Shown: one piece after another, positions 1 through 20,784 of the stretch
Layout: every line of letters begins with the position of its first letter
Numbering within the stretch: the first letter of the stretch is position 1
NCBI GenBank assembly: GCA_051294375.1
Contig: CM119268.1
Span: forward strand, 13,775,037 to 13,839,036
DNA: 64,000 nucleotides
Direction: 5' to 3'
Origin: Paraspadella gotoi
Lineage: Eukaryota > Chaetognatha
Position numbers and translations under genes: made by a program
The notes under the pieces: generated by a model
The model's input: the letters and a program-made list of their open reading frames with translations, nothing else
Databases searched by the model: none
What the model was told of the DNA's origin: nothing

Positions 1-655
1 TTCAAATCAGTGGTAATTGCCCAACATTAGGACAAAAACCTTTTTTTTTTTCTGCCCGAAATTTTGACAGAAAACGGGAGCACGATGCCCGTTTGACGCA
101 AAAAAAAATATTTTGATGCAGGCGTCACCCCTGTGACAAATTGACGACGGAAAAACGTAAAAAGGTACGACGCGTTACTCAACGAACTCGGATGAACGTG
201 GCGGGAAACCGACGTCACGTCAGGGTTTCGAATTGCTTTTTTTTTTTTCATGTATCATACTCGATCAAAATATTAATCTTTCTTTTCAGAGGAGCAAGAG
301 CTGTCATTTTCAGTTCGATAGAGCAAGAGAAAATTCTTCGCGAGTGAGGCGAGTAAGTTCAATGGCGGAACGGGTAAGTTCAAAGGGGATAACGGAATAG
401 CGGAGGGGGGGCAAAAAGGAGGTCATCGACGAACTCATCCTTCACAACTACTGTTTTCTCTCCTTTTCCAGGTAAGTCGTAAAAAAGGTCCTTTTCGAAA
501 TAATATCCTCCCCTTAAAAAGAGGACGGGATTTTTATGGGTGATCTCTCGCCCGTTCGCGGCGTTCGTGGACCGGATGGTCTTTTTAATGTAAAAGATTT
601 ATGGGTCTTGGCTGGAGGCGGGGAAAGGCTAGTTGAAGAAAGAGTAGGGTAATGT
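1..655. other. Intergenic sequence left of repeat complex
   Basis: I see no convincing coding exon here. The stretch has short poly-T and poly-A runs and mixed-composition sequence. Short open frames on both strands are composed of low-complexity residues and show no domain. Confidence 0.6.
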
Positions 656-900
656 TTTAGGCGAGATTGTCGGATCAGGGGGGGGGAGTTAGAGGCAGGT
701 GTAAATTTAGTGAAGGGATTGTTGGAGAAGTCAGAATAGGGTGAGATAGTGTTGGAAAATATTAGAGGCGAGATTGTCGGATGTGGGGGAAAGTTTAGTG
801 AAGGGATTATTGCAGAAGGCAGAATAGGGTGAGATAGTGTTGGATAATATTAGAGGCGAGATTGTCGGATCGTGGGGGGAAAGTTAGTGAAGGGATTTGA
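656..900. repeat. Tandem repeat, about 88-bp unit, nearly three copies
   Basis: The phrase GGCGAGATTGTCGGAT returns three times with roughly 88-bp spacing. Each copy is followed by a G-run, then TTTAGTGAAGGGAT and AGAATAGGGTGAGATAGTGTTGG. A shorter inverted copy (ATCCGACAATCTCGCCTC) lies at about 3181-3198 in the spacer of the palindrome, so the array and the palindrome belong to one repeat complex. Confidence 0.85.
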
Positions 901-901
901 A

Positions 902-986
902 CTTATGCAAATGTCCGACTCCATAACTACTACACCTCCGACTTTCCCCCCCCAGGCTCGCACCTTTTCTCTTCTCTGACTGAAAC
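902..986. repeat. Direct-repeat copy A, ending at an assembly gap
   Basis: Sequence from TATGCAAATGTCCGACTCC to CTCTGACTGAAAC is repeated almost exactly at about 3060-3144. Copy A stops at the first N of the gap. Copy B continues into CTCCCTTCTCTAAC. The gap may therefore mark a point where the assembler joined two repeat copies. Confidence 0.85.
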
Positions 987-1011
987 NNNNNNNNNNNNNN
1001 NNNNNNNNNNN
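987..1011. other. Assembly gap (25 N)
   Basis: A run of 25 N sits exactly at the outer end of the left palindrome arm. Confidence 1.
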
Positions 1012-1725
1012 TGGTATTTAATTAGATGGTCAGAGCATGATCAAATGTTACCCAGATTGAAAGGTTAAAGGAACTGATTTCTAGCTTCCTGCTTGCCTTG
1101 CTGCTTGACTACTACTTTATTTCTTTTTTTTTTCTTTCTTTTCTTTCTCTCTCTCTCTCTCTCCTCTTCTCTTCTCTCTCCTTTCTTTTCTTTTCCTTTC
1201 TTTTCTTTTCTTTCTTTCTTCTTTCTTTCTTTCTTTCTTTTTCTTTCTTTCTTTTCTTTTCTTTCTTTCTTCTTTCGTTTCTTCTCTTTCTTTCCTCTCA
1301 AAAAGAATGGAAAAGAAAAAAACTTTTAAAATCTCCACAGTTAATTAATTCTTGGGAATAATTTAGCGGAAAAGCTTTATTTAAAAAAAAAAACTAATTA
1401 AAAAATCGAACATTTTATCGATTTATTATCTTCCCCTTTAAGCCTTCGCTTTAAAACGGAACGCGCCGAAGATTTACGAGCGCCGTGTATCGAAGGAGCG
1501 GGGAGAGGGAGACAGCGTGACGTGTAGGGTAAGAATACAAGAGATCATACAAGATGATTAAAAAAATTTTTAGTCACATTCCATGTGGCATGTCTTCAGC
1601 TTTGATTCATCGATTTTTTATAAATGGAGAGGGATCGGATAACCTTTGAGGCTCATTCAATTTGCATGTTTTTGTTTATTCATATCTGAAGATGATAATG
1701 AGGATCTGTGAGAGAGAGAGAGAGG

Positions 1726-1788
<63 letters not shown>

Positions 1789-3054
1789 CTCTCTACTCTC
1801 CTTTATATAATATTTAAATCGGACTTCCAACAAATCCAGTTGACGTTTTCTCTCTTTCTTGTCTCGACTTGCACAGTTTGTTATTTCAGCGAAACAGTTG
1901 TAGCGCTCGATTAGTTCCAACCCTGCACCCTCCGGCTCCACCCCTCTCTCCCTCACTTTTCACGGGCGGCCGGCGTCTCTCAAAGTCGATTTCGAAAATC
2001 GGAGGGAGACCGGAAATATTTTCCCTTTCGTCTCTTTGCGTCATTTCCGAATTGTCAAGAAAAAAAAAAACCTTTATATTTTTTTTTATTTCTCAGCCTC
2101 AAGAATGGAAAAATCTTTTTTTTTTATTTTTCTCATAAAAAAAATATTTGATGACGGAATAAGATTGCCTGTTCAAACATCGCGCGAAAAAAAAGTTGTA
2201 ACTTTTGGAGATTTGGCGGTTATTTAATTTTAGTAAAAAACTAAACCTTACTTGTTTCTAAAAAAAAAAAAAACATTTTGTGAAAACAGAAAGGGAGACC
2301 GACGAAAAGAAGATGTACTTAACCTTGAGGATTGGCTTTCGGCGCGATAAGGTTAAAATGCGGTAAGGTTTCGATGAAATAGGTTCTGGTTAGTAAGGAA
2401 TGACGAACAAGTGGGTAAGTATATTGATGAGAAGTTAAAGCCGCGAGTGAGTTTTCGTTGATGTGCTTGTTATTGTTGTTGCGTTAGAAATTCATGCAAT
2501 ATTATTTTCATAAATGCGAATATCCGCTTCAATTTTGTTTCCTCGTCGCCGAAGTCACGTGCCGAGATGCGTGCATGGGCTGCATGGCTTCGCTGTCCAA
2601 TGACGCCTCTTTCATGCTTCCGCGTCAGAGATTTTTTCCGCCTGTTGCTTGTCACCATTCAACTTCCTCTTCTCTGACTCCAACATTCCTCCATATAACT
2701 GTGGAATAGGCGCTAAGTGGTGCTGAAGAGTGCTATCGCAACTTCTAAGTAGGGCTGAAGAGTGCTATCCGCAACATCTAAGTGTGGCTCAAGTGGCTAT
2801 CCGCAACTTCTAAGTGGACGAAAGTGCTACCGCAACTTCTTTAACCCCTCGAGGAACCATGGAATGGGTCCTGGGCTTGGAACCAGGCTTAAGGGTTTTT
2901 CCACTCACCTCAAGGCGGATTATGGCCGTTCCTCACGGGTTCCCGCAGGGTAGTACCGCGGGTTGTGATTGAACCCGGTAGCTAGTGGTCCTGAGCTGAT
3001 AGCTTTACTCAAGACTCCGGGTCACGATTGAAGGATGTCAGGCTTATAGGCGGG
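1012..3054. repeat. Left arm of giant palindrome
   Basis: This arm is the reverse complement, with scattered small indels, of 3238-5361. The outer end TGGTATTTAATTAGATGG matches CCATCTAATTAAATACCA at 5344-5361. The inner end GGCTTATAGGCGGG matches CCCGCCTATAAGCC at 3238. Inside, in order, are a CT/TTTC-rich tract, a mixed AT-rich part, a GA tract (about 1709-1788), a unique part, a 35-bp tandem repeat and a short hairpin. The open frames here have no recognisable domain and recur in the other arm as their complements, so I do not call genes. Confidence 0.92.
2711..2843. repeat. 35-36-bp tandem repeat, four diverged copies (left arm)
   Basis: Units built around AGAGTGCTATC-CGCAACTTCTAAGTG repeat four times. 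The inverted equivalent lies at 3451-3592 in the right arm, where GTTGCGGATAGCACTC recurs four times. Confidence 0.85.
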
Positions 3055-3237
3055 TGAACTTATGCAATGTCCGACTCCATAACTACTACACCTCCGACTT
3101 TCCCCCCCTCAGCTCGCACCTTTTCTCTTCTCTGACTGAAACTCTCCCTTCTCTAACTTTCCTGCTTCTAACTTCCCCACGATCCGACAATCTCGCCTCT
3201 ATATCACACTAGCTCGACCCTATCTGGCCTTCGCAAT
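3055..3237. repeat. Palindrome spacer with direct-repeat copy B
   Basis: The 183-bp spacer between the arms begins with a second copy of the 902-986 sequence. It then contains CCCCACGATCCGACAATCTCGCCTC, which is inverted relative to the tandem array at 656-900. No gene is visible. Confidence 0.8.
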
Positions 3238-5361
<2,124 letters not shown>

Positions 5362-6246
5362 TCCGATTTCATCTTCTTTTTCAGAATTTCCGAGTTATCT
5401 TCTCTCTCCTCTCCTCTCTCTTCTCTCTCTCTTTCTCTCTCTCCCTCTCCCTTCCTCTCTTTCCCTTTATCCTCCGTTCTTCTTCCTTAAGGCGTGAGGC
5501 TCCATCTCTTATTCTGCGGAGAAATAATTCACGAATTCGAATGAGAGAGTTTTTCTATCTCCCGAACATCACATCTCCTAATGAGCTAAATGAGGCGAGG
5601 TGAATCGTGATTGGGACGAACGGACGAACAGAGGGACAGATGGAAGCCATGATCTAAATATCTTTAATAATAATAATGTCGGGATTTATACATATCTCCC
5701 TCAAATGTGAAATAACGCCCAAAAAGTTATTTATGTCATTTTTTATCCGGCCAACTAATTTCATCAGGTAAATCGTGAAACCGTAAAATTGGATAATAAA
5801 AGAAGATAAAAAAAAACAAACGATTTGGGTCAGATTAAATCTTTCCCAAATGGCTGATGAATTCATGAAAGACAATTTAAAGTTTGGTTTTTTTATATAT
5901 ATTTTTTTAAGTGGAGTTGAAAGAAACATATAACGTGTCTCGATTAGGTCCGTTGTGAAAGGAACATATTGTTTACCGTTCTCAGTGGTATGTTCATTGT
6001 ATGTACATTTGTACAATTGTACCCTCCAGAAGACCATTCCTAAAAGAAATTCCCACAAAAAATCTAAAAGTGTCGACAACAAATTCCTCTTCCCCCCCCC
6101 CGAAAAAAACCTCTTGTTTTTCTAAGTTGACTGAAAGAAATCAAAGGTTGGCGCTGGTGGGCCGGAAGTGGGCGTTACGGGCAAAGGGAGTAGACGACGG
6201 AAATGAAAAGGGAAATGGGGAAATGAAATGCAAAAGGTAGAGGACT
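5362..6246. other. Intergenic; nothing recognised
   Basis: Contains a TC-rich stretch (5397-5465) and AT-rich DNA. No exon with credible splice sites or domain was found. Confidence 0.55.

Positions 6247-6325
<79 letters not shown>
6247..6325. repeat. (GA)n microsatellite
   Basis: About 79 bp of nearly pure GA dinucleotide. Confidence 0.95.
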
Positions 6326-7778
<1,453 letters not shown>

Positions 7779-7947
7779 ATGAGAGCGAAAGAGAGAAAAA
7801 GAGAGAGAAAGAGAGACTTAGCCATTCTAAACCGCAAAATGGAATTAAGAACAATCGGAATTTGTCGATGTCCGCGCGTGCCATGTAGACGAAAAGAGAA
7901 ATGTTCAGTTCCCCTCGGACCAGAATGAGAAGAATAAAAGGACCGAC

Positions 7948-8193
7948 ATGAGTTCCACTTCAGGAGAATCGGTTTCGCGATTTTGTGCCCAGACGATCTT
8001 TGGTTCAGTCACGCGGAAACGTAATTCGTCAATTTTCGGGGGGGGAGGAGAAACCCTCGAGAGCCGCAGATTATGGGCGCTACTGTTGGAACGATTCCAA
8101 GAAGCGGGAGAATTATTGACGGAACATGAGATGGGGAGAGTCTTAAATCAAGTGACGAGAAATGAGGAAGGGAAAACCGATGGGACAATTTGA
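7948..8193 (+). CDS. Possible small ORF or exon, unknown product
   Basis: An 81-codon ATG frame of fairly balanced composition. Its C-terminal half (LESRRLWALLLERFQEAGEL) looks helical. A run of eight G in the middle encodes four Gly and could hide a frame error. I recognise no domain, and no flanking exon was found. It could be a chance frame. Confidence 0.25.
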   Translation: MSSTSGESVSRFCAQTIFGSVTRKRNSSIFGGGGETLESRRLWALLLERFQEAGELLTEHEMGRVLNQVTRNEEGKTDGTI

Positions 8194-8739
8194 GAGAAGA
8201 GGGAAAAGTGGAGGGAGAGAGGAAGACGAAAGAGAGGAAGAAGGTGAAAGGAGGGAAAAGGACGAACAAGGGGAAATTGACAGACAAGGTTGCTAAACAA
8301 CATTTGACAAATTAAAATGAGATAAGAGACAAGAAAAGGACAAAAGTCAAAAGGTAAAGATGTCATTGGGAATTGTGGCCGGTGATCAGCAGACGATTCA
8401 TCAGATCATCAGATTCACGCAACCTTACCAAAAAGTATCACACTCTCTCACTCTCTCTGTCTCTTCCCTCTTTATTGCGATGATTTATCATTTTACTTTT
8501 TTTGAAGTGTTTAATCTTTAATCTTGCTGTGACGCCTTTGATATACTATAGAATACATCTTAAAGCCTAAAGACGAAATATTAAGTATAAGTAAATAAAA
8601 TTGTTCAGTAGGGATATTGAGACAAAGGAGCGAAAGAATTAAACAAACGGCTCTTAAACTTACCAAACCATCGAGCCATGACTCCGAAATTTCCCAAACC
8701 CTAACACAAACGACAAAAGGGACAAAAGAACAATAAAAG

Positions 8740-8957
8740 GACGAGGCCGTGATTCTCTTGCCCCGACCGCCAACGACTCGGACGTCGATATTCCCTTCGT
8801 AATTGATGTGGACGCCGGTGACGCCGGTGACGCCCGACGTCCGGCGGAAGACGTGAAGCGTCCGTTCTTTCGGGTAAAGACGGAACGACGTCCGGCGGAG
8901 ACGAAGCCGGTCTCGGCAAAGACGAGGGTCGTCTCGTACGACCCGGCCGGGAAATAA
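8740..8957 (+). CDS. Possible terminal exon of an unknown gene
   Basis: A frame open from 8682 has no in-frame ATG before it becomes protein-like, and ends at TAA 8955-8957. From about 8756 its composition is mixed and plausible (DSDVDIPFVIDVDAG, then VKRPFFRVKTERRP, ending SYDPAGK). The reverse-strand frame over the same DNA is Arg/Pro-rich and looks like a shadow. A possible acceptor AG sits at 8739-8740 but lacks a good pyrimidine tract, so the left boundary is a guess. No known family was recognised. Confidence 0.35.
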
Positions 8958-9813
8958 TTAACGTCGACCGGAAAACGAGTCTCATCTGTCGTTCGGTGCC
9001 GGAAATTTTCTCGGTTGACGACGAGGGTCTATAGGGTAAGGAACCTCGGGTAGAAGGGAAATGGGTGAGGCTTAAGGGAAGGTAATTAAGTAAGAACTTG
9101 AAGGTGAAAAATGACGACAGCTGTCTCTCCTCCGAAGAGTCATCTACTTTTTTTATTGTCACGTTTTTGTTTTTTTTTGTTTTTTTTTTGCAAAAGCAAT
9201 AGTGCCGTGTAGTTTTTCGCAATTTGAACTAAAGAGATAGAAACGAAAGATACATGGACCTTGGTCGTCGTACCTGCTTGTCAGTTGCATAACCGCATAT
9301 TGCATAATATGCATGTAAGTGCATATAAGTGCAAATATCCTTCACGAGTAACGTTTTAAGTCTTTAAAATCATGAGACGCCTAAACTTTTTTGACATCTT
9401 TCGCCTTCCGAAGATTATCAATTTATCTTTTGTCGTGTGAGTTTAAAAAGTAGAAAAAATGATGGCACGCCCCAGTCGTCACGATGAAAGGAAAAAGTTC
9501 GGCAAGTCCTTCTCTCTTCTTTGGAGAAAAAAAAATTGAAATTAATGATTTCGCTGGCGTTGTATTATGAAGCTGAGTAGTGTTTTAAGATTCATGAAGC
9601 TAACCTAGAGGTTATAGTATATTCAATGAAGGCGTTATTCATTCTTCGCAGTTAAAACTGAATTATTGACTAAAATCACGAATATTAAAAACGAAAATAT
9701 TCGTCTAACAAAATCCAACGCGCGAAAACTCGAATTTCAACGCATTCAGTTTCCTCTTAAGACGTCATCGACGCCTTGAGGCCTTCACGTCAAAAATCGG
9801 AAATGATGTCAGG
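8958..9813. other. Non-coding; cluster of octamer-like ATGCA motifs
   Basis: Mostly AT-rich intergenic DNA. At 9284-9336 the string GCATA/TGCAT recurs about six times within 55 bp (including GCATATTGCATAATATGCAT), a layout that could bind POU/octamer-type proteins. No gene was recognised. Confidence 0.4.
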
Positions 9814-9913
9814 NNNNNNNNNNNNNNNNNNNNNNNNNNNNNNNNNNNNNNNNNNNNNNNNNNNNNNNNNNNNNNNNNNNNNNNNNNNNNNNNNNNNNNN
9901 NNNNNNNNNNNNN
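9814..9913. other. Assembly gap (100 N)
   Basis: 100 N. It abuts a GC-rich island and may hide an exon. Confidence 1.
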
Positions 9914-10141
9914 GGCAGCCATGAGTCTCGCTGGTGGCATCTCTACATATACCGACTCGCGCAGCAGATCGGCTGCTACGAGATGGAAGCCTTCGACGTG
10001 CGGCCTCGCCGGGATGATGGGCACATCGTCCGAACCGCCGCTGCCATCGGCGTCAACTTCGCTCATGGCGAATGGTGTTCTCGGGAGACGTTGACGCAGA
10101 TGGAGGCGGTGGGCGTGGCCTCGTCTTCGTCACCATCGTAG
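9914..10141. other. GC-rich island beside gap, coding strand unclear
   Basis: The sequence is GC-rich like the real exons of the window and open in one plus and one minus frame that both run into the gap. The minus frame (start near 10066) is acidic then mixed (SDDVPIIPARPHVEGFHL). I cannot decide between strands. It could be a partial exon of a gene lost in the gap. Confidence 0.3.
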
Positions 10142-10960
10142 TCGTCACATGTAGCCAAATGGGGGGGGTTAAAGGAGAGAAAGGAGGAAAAGGGGAGGAT
10201 GAGAGGGAGGAAGAGGAGTCGTTGGAGAAGAGGAGTGGAGAAATTGACGCGGAACTGGAGGCGATGGGAAAGGAGAGCGAGAGAAACAGGAGGAAGGAGC
10301 AAAAGAATTTAAATGTGTTGGAGCAGAAATCGTATGAAGGTGGACCTGAAAAACTGGATGTTGAATATAGTGCAACTGTGGGGGAGGCAGACGCATTGAG
10401 GACAGAGCACCAAGACATATGGACGTTGCATACGGTTCAAGGTGTGGATGTTGAACAGGGCGTTGAACAGGAATGCAATGAAAGATGGACTTAAAGATAT
10501 TCGACCGTTTGTGAAGCAGGACGCAATGAGAGATGGCTCTGGAGAAAATAGATGCTGCACAAAGTAAAAATGTAAGTGACAGCAGGATGCAATGATTGTG
10601 GCACATAAGATACAGGATTTTAAACAGGGCGTAATTGTTGTGGAGACGGGATGCAATTAAGTTGGATTGTGAAAAGACGTCGATGGAGATATGCATGACG
10701 AAAAAGAAAGTTGGAGCGGAAGAAAACTTGATGTCCCATTTTAGTACAACTTTGTTGAGAGAGGACGCCCATGAAGGAGAGCTTAAGAAAACAGGAAGCT
10801 GAACATGGTCAGACTGATGGTGGAGCATGACACAAAATCGTATGGAGCTAAAAGAAAATGATATAGCATTTGGGCAATCGCGGGAGCAACACACATTAAA
10901 AAGACGAGTTTAAGAAACTGATTTGGTGCCGGTCGAAGGAGATACACCGAACTGGAATCT
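10142..10960 (+). repeat. Decayed tandem-repeat-like region
   Basis: The phrase G-GCAATGA-(A/G)GATGG recurs in loosely spaced, diverged form (for example near 10470, 10530 and 10585). An open frame (10072-10494) crosses its first part and is Glu/Lys-rich. It reads as an old degenerate array and not as a conserved gene. Confidence 0.35.
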
Positions 10961-12560
10961 CAGTGAGAGAGGAGCGGAGAAAGAAAAATTGGAAGATGAA
11001 AGCGAAGAAAAGTAGATATGAAAAACAAACATTTGTTTTTGTAGATGCTCCGTATTTTTAAAAAACATAGTGTACTATTTTGCTTTTTAATGGATTTTTT
11101 CGGGAATTAAATCTAACATTTTCTGAAGGCCAGTCTTTGCATTATTATACAACTTTCATTTTAGAAAAATAGACTTTTCAATCAACTGAAAGTTCAAAAA
11201 GCTGAGCTCCTGTCGATTCCGAAATGTATTCACTTTAAAACATTTGATGCATTCTACGCCATTTTATACTCGTTTTAATTATAATATAAAATAAAAGTAA
11301 AGCTATCTGAAGAGTTGCAGTCAACGAAAAAGCCAATTTCATCTGATATTTTTATTGATTTTTATTACTGAATTAGAAAAAATTTAATAGAGAGAATTTT
11401 TAAATTTCAAAATTTCAAAGATTTGAAAATAAAACGTTTTTAAACTTTAGCCCTAAATTCTCCTACGGAACGCGTTTATGCAAAATGTCTTTCTAATTAC
11501 ATTTTTACAAATGTTTTTGAGATTGCTAATAATTTTTTTTAAAACAATATTATTGCAGCCGTTTAGCTGCAACTCTTTAAATCATTGTAGAGAGACATTA
11601 TTTACCATCGCTATTTAACCAAAAGATTTTGTTCCAATTGGAAAACCAACCGAGTGATTAATTGTTTAACTTCCCCTTCCAAATTTCCGCTTTACCGTGT
11701 TTTAACTTCTTAACAAGATTTTTTTAACTATTATGATGAAAAACAATCTTTAAAAAATGTGCTTACCGATTTAACTTAACAATTTTGTATTTTAAAAAAA
11801 ATATTTAAAACAGAATGTTTACATATCAATTTTTTTTTTTTTGTGATTACTGATGACTACGATGTATTACGCATTGTAAAGGTGAATGAACCTTCCACTT
11901 ACTTCCTTTCCCCTTATTGTTTCCTTTATTCCCAGTCACGCGATATAAATAAAAAGACTTTTCCAGCCATTTTTTCTTTGCGTTGACAAGTTTTTTTTTT
12001 TTTCACTGTCCCCCCGTTTTTTGATGCGTCGATACAAATCGGACTGTATTTTTATTAGTCTATTGTTCTTTTGCTTTCCCCGTTGTTCTTCGAAAGTGGG
12101 CGCGAGTTCTAATCTATAACAGAAACACAAAACCGTTTTCAACGAAGGTTCGATTCTTGTCAAGAAAAACTCGACGTCAGATTTGTAATTTCTTTTCTTA
12201 ATTCCGGAAACAAAGAAACGCTATCGACGTTTCTCTCTCTCGCCGTCCTCCTTTCTCTGTCATTTCGTATTGAGAAATTTCCGATTTCATTATTCTTTTT
12301 CTTTACTTAATCTTTTTGTATTTTTTTTTCTGTTTTCCTTCGATTTCTTTATTTTTTTGGAAAAAATAAATCTCGGTTGAGTCCCGATTAAACGAAAACG
12401 TCGAGTACTTTGACTTACTTTATCCAGACTGATAGACCTCATAGAAGAGTCAGAATCAGTAAAGAAAAGAAAAAACATTAGAAATGACTCAACGCCATTC
12501 TTGACCTTGACCATTTCAGGTCTAATCGTGATCTCCTTTCCCCCACCCCGCCCCATACAG
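10961..12560. other. AT-rich intergenic or intronic DNA
   Basis: No exon recognised. A weak inverted pair (AGAGTTGCAG near 11311 and CTGCAACTCT near 11568) surrounds about 260 bp. If the GPCR gene that follows has its TM1-3 exons in this window, they were not found here. Confidence 0.45.
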
Positions 12561-17302
<4,742 letters not shown>

Positions 17303-20300
17303 CGCAGAGCTCGACTCGTCACTCCCAGAGTTCCATCCGTCACTCCCAAAGTTCCTCGCATCACTCCAGAGCTCGGCGTCCCGGCGTCTTACGTCCACGC
17401 CGTCGTCAAGTCGCCAAACTTTGGCCACGAGACTTGACAGAGAGAGAATTGCGAAATCGGTCAGAAGATTTTCAGTCTCAATCCTCCTCAGTCATTTTCA
17501 CAGTGCTTCGAATTGTTTTGTCCCTTTCATGTTGATATATCTGTTTCGGCTTAAACGCTTTTTTAACGTCTTGTACTTATAGATTAACATTAAGTTCGTC
17601 ATTTGAAAAGTATTTATTTGTCACATTTATAAAAAAACAAATTTCGGAATTAAGAGTTTTGATTGGCAAACTGGCAGATAAGATAAAAAATATAAATAGT
17701 GTTATTTAGATGCAATTGTTTTAACAAATGGTTGCACATTTTGTTTCTAGTATATATAGAAATTAAAATACATCTAAATATATAAATATGAAAATTGTAC
17801 AATGTCAATGCTTTTTAATTAGTTTATATAATAGACGTTTAATACAAGAAATCTTTTTTTTTGGTTTACGCCAAAAATTTTATTGCGACGAATTTGGGGA
17901 CTAAAGTGTTAAATGCAAGTATTTTAGTTATACTTATATATATATACTTATATACATATAACTTATAGGGTCATAATAATCATCGATATGCAGAAAATCA
18001 GTTTAAGATCAATCTTATCCGTTTGCCAGATGGCAAGACCAATAAATTTTATTTTCATTTTTTTAGTTGAGCGGCGCATGACTTCACTTTTGTTTATTTT
18101 TTATTAGTCCCACAATATCACGACCTCTAAGTGAATGAACAAAAAATATCAACATGAGCACAAAAAGTCAACGTTAAATTTTTGACTTTTATATATATAT
18201 ATGTACGACTTTACGTATTAAATTCCCCACCCTCCCTAATACGTTATTCTTTAAGTAATGACGGACGTTTTGTGTTTTTTCGTAAAGAGTTTTTTTTTGT
18301 AAAGAAATACTTTCAAAAACAAATACAAATTAATACTTGAAGAATAAAACACACGTCTTTAAAAAATCTTCGGTAGCAAAAGGATGAGAAGATTCTCAGA
18401 ATATAAAATTCATCTTTTTGCCAAATGTACGTAAAATTCCGATTTTTGGTGCCCAGAATATCTGAAAAGCAGAAGATAAATATTAGATTTGCAGTAGAGC
18501 CTCATAACTGCACAGGTGGAACTTCTCAATGGTTGTTCTCGATTGGTAGTAGAAGAGATTCCAAAGATAATCCCAGAATTCGACTGGTTCCAAGTGATCG
18601 TTAAGGGAAAATTAGTTTTCCCTGGTCTGAAATCGCGTTTCTTTCCCAAGAGAGGTGACTCAAGGTTTTTTTTTGTTTTAATAGAGCGGAGAGAAACCGT
18701 ACTATCAATATAATTATAACGATGATGAATTATTTTCCTGCACAAGGAATATTAGGTAAATTAGGTTAACACTGCGATAATTAATGGTAATGGAAAATGA
18801 AAAACTATACTAAATCCATAGAAAGTTAAAATTTCATGTTAAAATTAAAAAGATTCAGTGATTCTGTGTGATTTTTCACGCCGTTTTACGTCTCACGTGA
18901 TCGAAAACGACGACGTTGATGAATATCGCAAATCAACTTCATCAATTCCAAACGTGTTATCTTCTTTAAATGTCAATTGAAATTTAGTAAACGTTACCCT
19001 GATTTTGATATTAAGCCGAAGTACGTTATGAACAGGGCAGTCTCCGGAATCGTATATTCGCGAGAGATAAAATCTGACAGGAATAGTCAAAACAACGATG
19101 CCAACAAAATGACGGGCGTCTTTATGTTTGGCCTCTGGAGAAGAGTTGAGGAGAAACTAGGGGGGGGGGTAACGGGGGGCGGGCAAAAAGAGCTTATAGG
19201 TTAATGGTTCCTTTGTGGTAATAGAAGGGGGGGGAGAAGGTAAATCAAAGTGGAGGACTCTGTAACACTTGAGAAATGGAGAGAAAAATACAGAGAAAGA
19301 TTAAAGGACTTCGTCGTCGTTTTCGCTCGTCGTTCGTCGTTCCGTTTTCTCAATATTTAAAGTGACTCATGTGAAGCAGAGCGGACTTCTCGGTGCCTTT
19401 CTATTCACTGAACTCGTTACGTCGTACAATTTCGTTTCCCCAGGCTATTTGCGCCTCCCTGCACCCCGTCGGTGCTTTTGTGCGCGGAGTGCGGGAAAAA
19501 GTTCTTTTGAAATTATTTTCTCTTTTTGTTAGTTGGAATTACGTGGCGTCGAAATAGATTCTTCTCAGCAGAATAACTACATTTAGTTAATAATTGAATT
19601 TAGGGTTATATACTATAGCGGTTTGCTTTAAGAGGTTTAGTAAACTGAAGTTTTCGCAGAAATGGCAGTAAATGTCTAATTAAATGACGAATAAATGGTG
19701 AATAATAAATAAATAAATAAATTAATATTATTATTATTATTAAAAGATAATAAATAAATGGCGAAATCAATGTCGTATTATAATTGGTGTAGAGAATCCT
19801 TGATTACATAAAACTACGGTTCCATACGGCAGTTTTTTTCCAGAAAAAACGATTATGATCGAATAATAAAGTGACGAGGTTTTCGGCTAAAAGAAAGCGA
19901 CGTAGAACGGTGAAAACTTAGACCAGGGAAAAAAAAGACCGGACGCGGAGATCACAAAATCTTTCTGATAAAACAATGTCTTGGCTAGGATTCATAGCAC
20001 GTTTTTAAAGCTGACAAATTTAAGAAGTCACATAATGAGGAATCATTTAAAAAAGAATCAAAAATATAGACGACGAGCGCCACATTAAAATCAAGAATTC
20101 TTTACAAGATGAATAAAGGTAAGTGTTATATGCAAATACAAAAAAAATGAGATTGTAGGTATGCTACTGATAAATCTTCGAATCGCATACAACGCTACGG
20201 TTTCAACGAAAGTCTTTCGAAGGACGATTAAGGCAAAGGTTTATAACGTACAAGTATTAAAGTATAATGTTTAATCGTACAAAAGTTTAAACCGAAATGT

Positions 20301-20538
20301 TAAAGGTAAACGTTTATACAAAAGGGAGAAGTCCTGACATCGCGAATCCCTCGACGAAATAGGAGGTTGGATGAAAGTTTAAGTGCTCAATGTTAAGCGC
20401 GTCTCCTCGCTCGATTCCCGCCAATTACCCTCCTTAACTCACCTCCGGTCCCTGCCTACCCTTGCCATACACGACTTACACCCTGCTATTCTCTCTATCT
20501 TTTTCCGAGCACCGTCCCTCCTCCCTAGCGGAGCGGAT
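17303..20538. other. Intergenic AT-rich DNA
   Basis: Contains poly-T, TA-rich microtracts (17938-17946, 18190-18201) and an ATTATT/AATAAATA stretch near 19700-19760. A few frames (for example 18977-19204, +) show no domain. The other GPCR tail frame extends to about 17535. No further gene recognised. Confidence 0.5.
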
Positions 20539-20692
20539 GGGAGGAAGAGGAGAGAAGAGAGAGATGGAGAGAGAGGAGAGAGAGAGAGAGAGAGATGGAG
20601 AGAGAGAGAGAGAGACAGAGAGAGAGCGAGAGAGAGAATTTTCATAATCGAAGTTTGATGATTTGTTCGTCTCCGTTCTTCGTTCTCTCCTT

Positions 20693-20733
<41 letters not shown>

Positions 20734-20741
20734 TCTCTCTC

Positions 20742-20784
<43 letters not shown>

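Noticed and set aside
656-900. CRISPR-like repeat array
   Set aside because: The 88-bp units are contiguous diverged tandems without unique spacers, and the genome is eukaryotic.
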